Source: an uncultured Lachnospiraceae bacterium (lineage in GTDB: Bacteria; Bacillota_A; Clostridia; Lachnospirales; Lachnospiraceae). From it: a stretch of DNA of 8,858 bases. This document shows, one piece after another, positions 5,656 through 8,858 of this stretch. Location: contig CAMYVI010000097.1 of assembly GCA_947302185.1 (NCBI GenBank), forward strand, positions 1 to 8,858, in the 5' to 3' direction. Made by a program: the position numbers and the translations under genes. The first letter of the stretch is position 1; every line of letters begins with the position of its first letter. The notes under the pieces were generated by a model that was given only the letters and a program-made list of their open reading frames with translations, searched no databases and had not been told where the DNA came from.

Positions 5656-6891
5656 ATGAGTAAAGATAAAGTAGTGCTTGCCTATTCCGGAGGACTTGAT
5701 ACAACGGCAGTCATTCCGTGGCTCAAGGAAACATTTGACTACGAAGTCATCTGCTGCTGCGTAGACTGCGGTCAGGGCAAGGAACTGGACGGGCTTGATA
5801 AAAGAGCGATGCTTTCCGGTGCTTCCAAGCTGTACATCGAAGATATCAACGATGACTTTGCGGAAAACTTCATTATGCCCTGCGTCCAGGCAGGCGCTGT
5901 TTATGAACACAAGTACCTCCTCGGAACATCCATGGCGAGACCGGCCATTGTCAAGAAGCTCGTCGAGATTGCCCGTAAGGAAGGGGCAGTTGCAATTTGC
6001 CACGGGGCTACCGGAAAGGGAAACGACCAGATCCGTTTTGAGCTCGGCATCAAAGCCCTTGCACCGGATATCCGTGTCATCGCTCCATGGCGCATGACAG
6101 ATCTCTGGACACTCAAATCCAGAGAGGACGAGATCGCTTACTGCAAGGCTCACGGCATCGACCTTCCGTTCGATCATTCCCAGAGCTACAGCCGCGACCG
6201 CAATCTGTGGCATATCAGTCATGAAGGTCTGGAACTCGAAGATCCGTCGCTTGCACCGAATTATGATCATATGCTGGTCATGTCCGTTTCGCCGGAACAC
6301 GCTCCGGACCGTATGACGGAAGTCACAATGACTTTTGAGAAAGGTATTCCGACATCTGTCAACGGCGTGGCTATGAAACCGGCTGACGTAATCAGAAAGC
6401 TGAATGAGCTCGGCGGCGAAAACGGAATCGGAATTGTTGACATCGTTGAGAACCGCGTTGTCGGTATGAAATCGCGCGGCGTATATGAGACACCCGGCGG
6501 AACGATTCTTGTCGAAGCACACAAGCAGCTTGAAGAGCTCGTACTTGACCGCGCCACCATGGAATTCAAGAAGACTGTCGGCGATAAGCTTGCACAGGTC
6601 GTATATGAAGGCAAATGGTTCACGCCTCTCTGCGACGCTCTCATCGCTTTTACGAAGTCTACAGAAGAATATATGACAGGTGAAGTTAAATTCAAGCTTT
6701 ACAAGGGCAACATCATCAAAGCGGGCACGACTTCCCCATACAGCCTCTACAATGAGTCGCTCGCATCTTTCACTACAGGCGATATGTATGATCACCACGA
6801 TGCGGATGGCTTCATAACACTGTTCGGTCTACCGCTGAAAGTACGTGCGCTGAAACTTCAGGAAGTAAAGGCTAAGGATTCATCGAAGTAA
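5656..6891 (+). CDS. argG: Argininosuccinate synthase
   Basis: Cytoplasmic enzyme of 411 residues that condenses citrulline and aspartate with ATP to argininosuccinate, the penultimate arginine step. The N-type ATP pyrophosphatase loop is AYSGGLDTT (9-17), followed by CVDCGQGKELDG (35-46), YLLGTSMARP (87-96) for citrulline and aspartate binding, and HGATGKGNDQIRFE (116-129). The start is set by AGGAGG at 5641-5646, nine bases before the ATG; the frame could open 13 codons earlier at 5617 but has no site there. It is divergent from argJ and shares its regulatory region. argH, which commonly follows argG, is not here: a terminator and a convergent ptsH come next. Both ends are intact and no frameshift is seen. 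Confidence 0.97.
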   Translation: MSKDKVVLAYSGGLDTTAVIPWLKETFDYEVICCCVDCGQGKELDGLDKRAMLSGASKLYIEDINDDFAENFIMPCVQAGAVYEHKYLLGTSMARPAIVKKLVEIARKEGAVAICHGATGKGNDQIRFELGIKALAPDIRVIAPWRMTDLWTLKSREDEIAYCKAHGIDLPFDHSQSYSRDRNLWHISHEGLELEDPSLAPNYDHMLVMSVSPEHAPDRMTEVTMTFEKGIPTSVNGVAMKPADVIRKLNELGGENGIGIVDIVENRVVGMKSRGVYETPGGTILVEAHKQLEELVLDRATMEFKKTVGDKLAQVVYEGKWFTPLCDALIAFTKSTEEYMTGEVKFKLYKGNIIKAGTTSPYSLYNESLASFTTGDMYDHHDADGFITLFGLPLKVRALKLQEVKAKDSSK

Positions 6892-6923
6892 CTTACCGAA
6901 ATAACGAATTCCCGTAAATCAGT

Positions 6924-6959
6924 GATATATGATTCACCATTCGGAAATCATGGTATATC
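6924..6959. repeat. Imperfect inverted repeat after argG
   Basis: GATATATGATT (6924-6934) faces AATCATGGTATATC (6946-6959): TGATT/AATCA pair, and GATATA/TATATC pair beyond a three-base bulge, over an 11-base loop. It lies between the argG stop and the terminator and may protect the 3' end of the argG mRNA. Confidence 0.3.
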
Positions 6960-6973
6960 CGGACAGCAAAAGA

Positions 6974-6999
6974 CTGCCGCTTTCGCGGCAGCCTTTTTT
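6974..6999 (+). terminator. Bidirectional intrinsic terminator between argG and ptsH
   Basis: CTGCCGC-TTTC-GCGGCAG forms a perfect 7-bp GC-rich stem followed by CC and TTTTTT on the plus strand, a strong terminator for argG. Read on the minus strand the loop is GAAA (a GNRA tetraloop) and the stem is followed by TC and TTTT, so it should also stop ptsH transcription. Confidence 0.9.
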
Positions 7000-7026
7000 C
7001 ATTCACATAGATAAGATTAATGCAAA

Positions 7027-7284
7027 TTACAGATTTTCCTTCATGAAAGCTTCAAGCTCAGCAGCTGCTGTCTCTTCATCAGCGCCCTCAATCTGGAATT
7101 CAACTGTCTGGCCCTGCTTTGCACCGAGGCTCATAACAGCGAGAATCTTAGCGGCATTTGCTGCCTTGCCATCCTTGATGATAGTGATCTTGCTGGCATA
7201 GCCTTTGCACTTCTTTACAAGTTCACCTGCCGGACGAGCGTGGATACCTTCTGCATCTGTGAGTACATAGCTGAAACTCTTCAT
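7027..7284 (-). CDS. ptsH: HPr-family phosphocarrier protein (no Ser46)
   Basis: Small cytoplasmic protein of 85 residues, the size of HPr. The active-site motif GIHARPAG places the phosphorylated histidine at H15 with R17 beside it, so it should accept phosphate from PEP via enzyme I and pass it to sugar-specific EIIA domains. The second regulatory site is different: the segment usually read as KSIMGVMSLG is AKILAVMSLG here, giving Lys at position 46 instead of the Ser phosphorylated by HPr kinase. The C-terminal half (VEFQIEGADEETAAAELEAFMKENL in outline) fits the last strand and helix. AAGGAG lies 8 bases before the ATG. It is alone: no ptsI follows, and terminators or gaps separate it from argG and serA. 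It could be the general HPr or a specialised paralogue. Confidence 0.94.
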   Translation of the reverse strand: MKSFSYVLTDAEGIHARPAGELVKKCKGYASKITIIKDGKAANAAKILAVMSLGAKQGQTVEFQIEGADEETAAAELEAFMKENL

Positions 7285-7370
7285 TTTTATTCTCCTTGTC
7301 TATGTTTTTTAAGCGGTGCAGTCAATGCCCGATTGCATTAAATCAACCCTGCAACCACCAAGTTGTGTAA

Positions 7371-7379
7371 ATTATACCA
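7371..7379 (-). promoter_or_regulatory. Extended -10 promoter of ptsH
   Basis: Minus-strand TGGTATAAT is an extended -10 element (TGnTATAAT). No good -35 is visible 16 to 18 bases upstream, which is usual for extended -10 promoters. The start would be near 7364, giving a leader of about 80 bases that can form AAUGC-AAUCGG-GCAUU and UUGCA/UGCAA stems. A second TATAAT (7403-7398) upstream lacks a -35. Confidence 0.5.
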
Positions 7380-7456
7380 TAAGTTGAGTGAAAAAACATT
7401 ATAATCCGACATTTTTACATTTTATTAATTGATTTTTCGTCGAGAAAGGCTTTTTC

Positions 7457-7474
7457 CCGGGCTCAACCGCCCGG
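7457..7474 (-). other. Stem-loop after serA
   Basis: CCGGGC and GCCCGG form a perfect 6-bp stem over six bases, 8 bases after the serA stop. On the minus strand it is followed by GAAAAAGCC rather than a U tract, so it may be a 3'-end stabiliser or a poor terminator. It is the only stem-loop I see in the 198-base ptsH-serA gap, apart from the small ptsH leader stems. Confidence 0.4.
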
Positions 7475-7482
7475 ATAATTCT

Positions 7483-8661
7483 TTAATCCTTCGGTGAAAG
7501 CCTTCTGACGCGAAGAACCCCGTCAATTTCCTTCAATCTCTCGACTGTATCATGAGGCATTTTCGCATCCAGATCAATAAGAGTATACTCATAAGCCCCT
7601 TTACATTTACTGGACAGATTCTCAATATTCAGACCGTTTTTCCCGAAGAAAGCGGTGATCTGGGACAGCATATTCGGTATGTTTCTGTGAAGGATCGCGA
7701 CTCGGGAAACTGACGTGCATATTCCGGCACTCAGGTTCGGATAGTTCACGGAGTTGGAGATATTTCCGTTATCCAGATAGTCCTGAAGTTCCTTCACCGC
7801 CATGATCGCACAGTTCTCTTCGGCTTCCTCTGTGGATGCACCCAGATGGGGAAGGACAACGGCGTGCTTCATGTGCGCCGAAAGCGGATTTGCAAAATCA
7901 GTTACATAGCATTTGATTTTTCCGGACTCCAGTGCTTCCGCCATGGCTTCCTCATCGACCAGAGCATCACGGGCGAAATTCAGGAAGCTCGCGCCATCCT
8001 TCATTTTTTTGATGCTGTCCCTTGATATCATCCCTTTGGTGGAAGGCATGAACGGGACATGAATCGTAATGAAATCGCTTTTCTCTAAAAGGTCATCAAG
8101 CGTCTCGGCGTAGTGCACTGCGCGGGACATGTGCCATGCCGCGTCAACCGAGAGATACGGGTCGTATCCATAGACATCCATGCCCAGCTGGGAAGCCGTA
8201 TTCGCGACCTGAACGCCGATGGCTCCGAGGCCGATTACTCCGAGGGTCTTACCCAGCACTTCGTTTCCGGCAAATGCCTTCTTGGCTTTTTCTGCAGCCT
8301 TCTTGATATCCGGGTCGTCTGCGTTCTCTTTTACCCAATCGGCGCCTCCCACTACATCGCGGGCTGCCAGCATAAGGCCGGCGATGACCAGTTCCTTGAC
8401 TGCGTTGGCGTTGGCTCCCGGGGTATTGAAGACGACGATACCTTCCTCGGCGCAGCGCTCTACCGGTATATTGTTGACGCCAGCACCAGCGCGCGCGATG
8501 GCGCGAAGGTTCTTCGGGAATTCCATCTCATTCATGTTGGCGGACCGGACAAGAACACCTGCGGCTTCATCAATTGAGTCGACAAGTTCATATCCTTCAC
8601 GGAACTTTGCGGTTCCGACTTCGCTGATGTTATTCAGGCAGAAAATTTTTCTATCTTTCAT
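7483..8661 (-). CDS. serA: D-3-phosphoglycerate dehydrogenase with ACT domain
   Basis: NAD-dependent dehydrogenase of 392 residues catalysing 3-phosphoglycerate to 3-phosphohydroxypyruvate, the first step of serine synthesis. Order of parts: outer catalytic segment with ARAGAGVNNIP (56-66) and NTPGANANAVKELV (79-92); nucleotide-binding domain with VIGLGAIG (142-149) and D167 in GYDPY as the adenosine-ribose acid; second catalytic segment with R231 in NFARDALVDEEAM and H272 in LPHLGAST; ACT domain from about 320 to 392, a likely serine-sensing module. Where E. coli SerA has DVFPTEP with its catalytic Glu, this protein reads TDFANP (254-259), so the partner acid of His272 is not obvious. It lacks the extra domain of the 530-residue form. 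GAGGAG lies 6 bases before the ATG. Glycerate or hydroxypyruvate relatives share the fold; the ACT domain favours SerA. Confidence 0.93.
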   Translation of the reverse strand: MKDRKIFCLNNISEVGTAKFREGYELVDSIDEAAGVLVRSANMNEMEFPKNLRAIARAGAGVNNIPVERCAEEGIVVFNTPGANANAVKELVIAGLMLAARDVVGGADWVKENADDPDIKKAAEKAKKAFAGNEVLGKTLGVIGLGAIGVQVANTASQLGMDVYGYDPYLSVDAAWHMSRAVHYAETLDDLLEKSDFITIHVPFMPSTKGMISRDSIKKMKDGASFLNFARDALVDEEAMAEALESGKIKCYVTDFANPLSAHMKHAVVLPHLGASTEEAEENCAIMAVKELQDYLDNGNISNSVNYPNLSAGICTSVSRVAILHRNIPNMLSQITAFFGKNGLNIENLSSKCKGAYEYTLIDLDAKMPHDTVERLKEIDGVLRVRRLSPKD

Positions 8662-8704
8662 AATGCGCTCCTCAATGCGTGTTGGTTTTTAAATCCAATT
8701 GTAT

Positions 8705-8733
8705 ATCATACACAGGAAACTCTGAATCGGCAA
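8705..8733 (-). promoter_or_regulatory. serA promoter
   Basis: Minus-strand TTGCCG (8733-8728) and TATGAT (8710-8705) with a 17-base spacer. The start would be near 8698, giving a leader of about 37 bases. A terminator just upstream supports serA being transcribed on its own. Confidence 0.65.
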
Positions 8734-8772
8734 GTGTTAATTTAAAGCTTAGAGAGGGACGGTTCGACAATC

Positions 8773-8801
8773 AAAAAAGGGCCGCCGCAAAGCGGCAGCC
8801 C
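8773..8801 (-). terminator. Strong intrinsic terminator upstream of serA
   Basis: In the minus-strand transcript GGGCUGCCGC, loop UUU, GCGGCGGCCC form a 10-bp stem with one G-U pair, followed at once by UUUUUU. It lies 25 bases past the stop codon of the fragment at the right edge and should end that gene's transcript. Confidence 0.9.
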
Positions 8802-8826
8802 CAAATACTCAGTATAAAATCAGTTA

Positions 8827-8858
8827 TCAGCCCTCGTACGGCTTCTTCCAGAAGGAAA
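8827..8858 (-). CDS. C-terminal end of an unidentified gene (cut by window edge)
   Basis: The minus strand reads Ser-Phe-Trp-Lys-Lys-Pro-Tyr-Glu-Gly then TGA at 8829-8827. The strong terminator 25 bases downstream argues that a gene ends here. Another frame also closes at a TGA (8822-8820), so the frame choice is a judgement from residue composition. Nine residues are too few to name a product; neighbourhood with serA hints at amino acid metabolism but proves nothing. Confidence 0.35.
   Translation of the reverse strand, partial: SFWKKPYEG

Noticed and set aside
5548..6798. Minus-strand open frame of 416 codons opposite argG
   Set aside because: It is an antisense shadow: its protein has no recognisable domain, is rich in Cys, His and Arg in an improbable mix, and it lies fully across argG, which has clear catalytic motifs and a good ribosome binding site.
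7345..7362. TTGGTGGTTGCAGG in the ptsH leader, resembling the T-box antiterminator motif
   Set aside because: The match is partial, there is no terminator before the ptsH ribosome binding site and no stem I or specifier loop can be drawn in an 80-base leader.

Overview
The window looks like a chromosomal segment of a low-to-mid GC Firmicute, most probably a clostridium of the Lachnospiraceae type. The basis is the strong AGGAGG-type ribosome binding sites, sigma-A style promoters, compact U-tailed terminators, and the protein subtypes: an HPr with Lys at position 46, a SerA of about 390 residues with the TDF signature, a WalR-like regulator and an ArgR-boxed arginine cluster. This placement is inference from protein and signal style, not from a marker gene.

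Left part (1-1805, all minus strand): a lipoprotein-type ComEA protein (SLBB plus helix-hairpin-helix) with its own promoter, followed by an OmpR/PhoB-family response regulator and the beginning of its sensor kinase, cut by the window edge. The order reads comEA, regulator, kinase from right to left and could be one transcript.

Centre (1832-6891): the arginine biosynthesis locus. argJ, argB and argD run leftward; argG runs rightward from the same 283-bp intergenic region. Two ARG boxes, one with a perfect TGAAT-N4-ATTCA core, lie 3 bp apart over the argJ promoter, so an ArgR/AhrC repressor sensing arginine is the obvious regulator. ArgJ makes N-acetylglutamate while releasing ornithine, ArgB phosphorylates it, ArgD transaminates the later semialdehyde, and ArgG condenses citrulline with aspartate. 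argC, argF and argH are not in the window. The argB-argD gap carries repeated, mutually pairing CCGATAA/TTATCGG segments, including a terminator-like hairpin. This is the least ordinary stretch of the window.

Right part (6892-8858): a bidirectional terminator separates argG from a convergent solo ptsH (HPr), which keeps His15 but lacks the regulatory Ser46. Next is serA (phosphoglycerate dehydrogenase with a C-terminal ACT domain), with its own promoter, and upstream of it a strong terminator and the last few codons of an unidentified minus-strand gene.

No tRNA, rRNA, CRISPR array, insertion sequence, phage gene or toxin-antitoxin pair is visible. No gap between genes exceeds 300 bases. The window is mostly core metabolism; I see no convincing new multi-gene system, and the interesting signals are regulatory.
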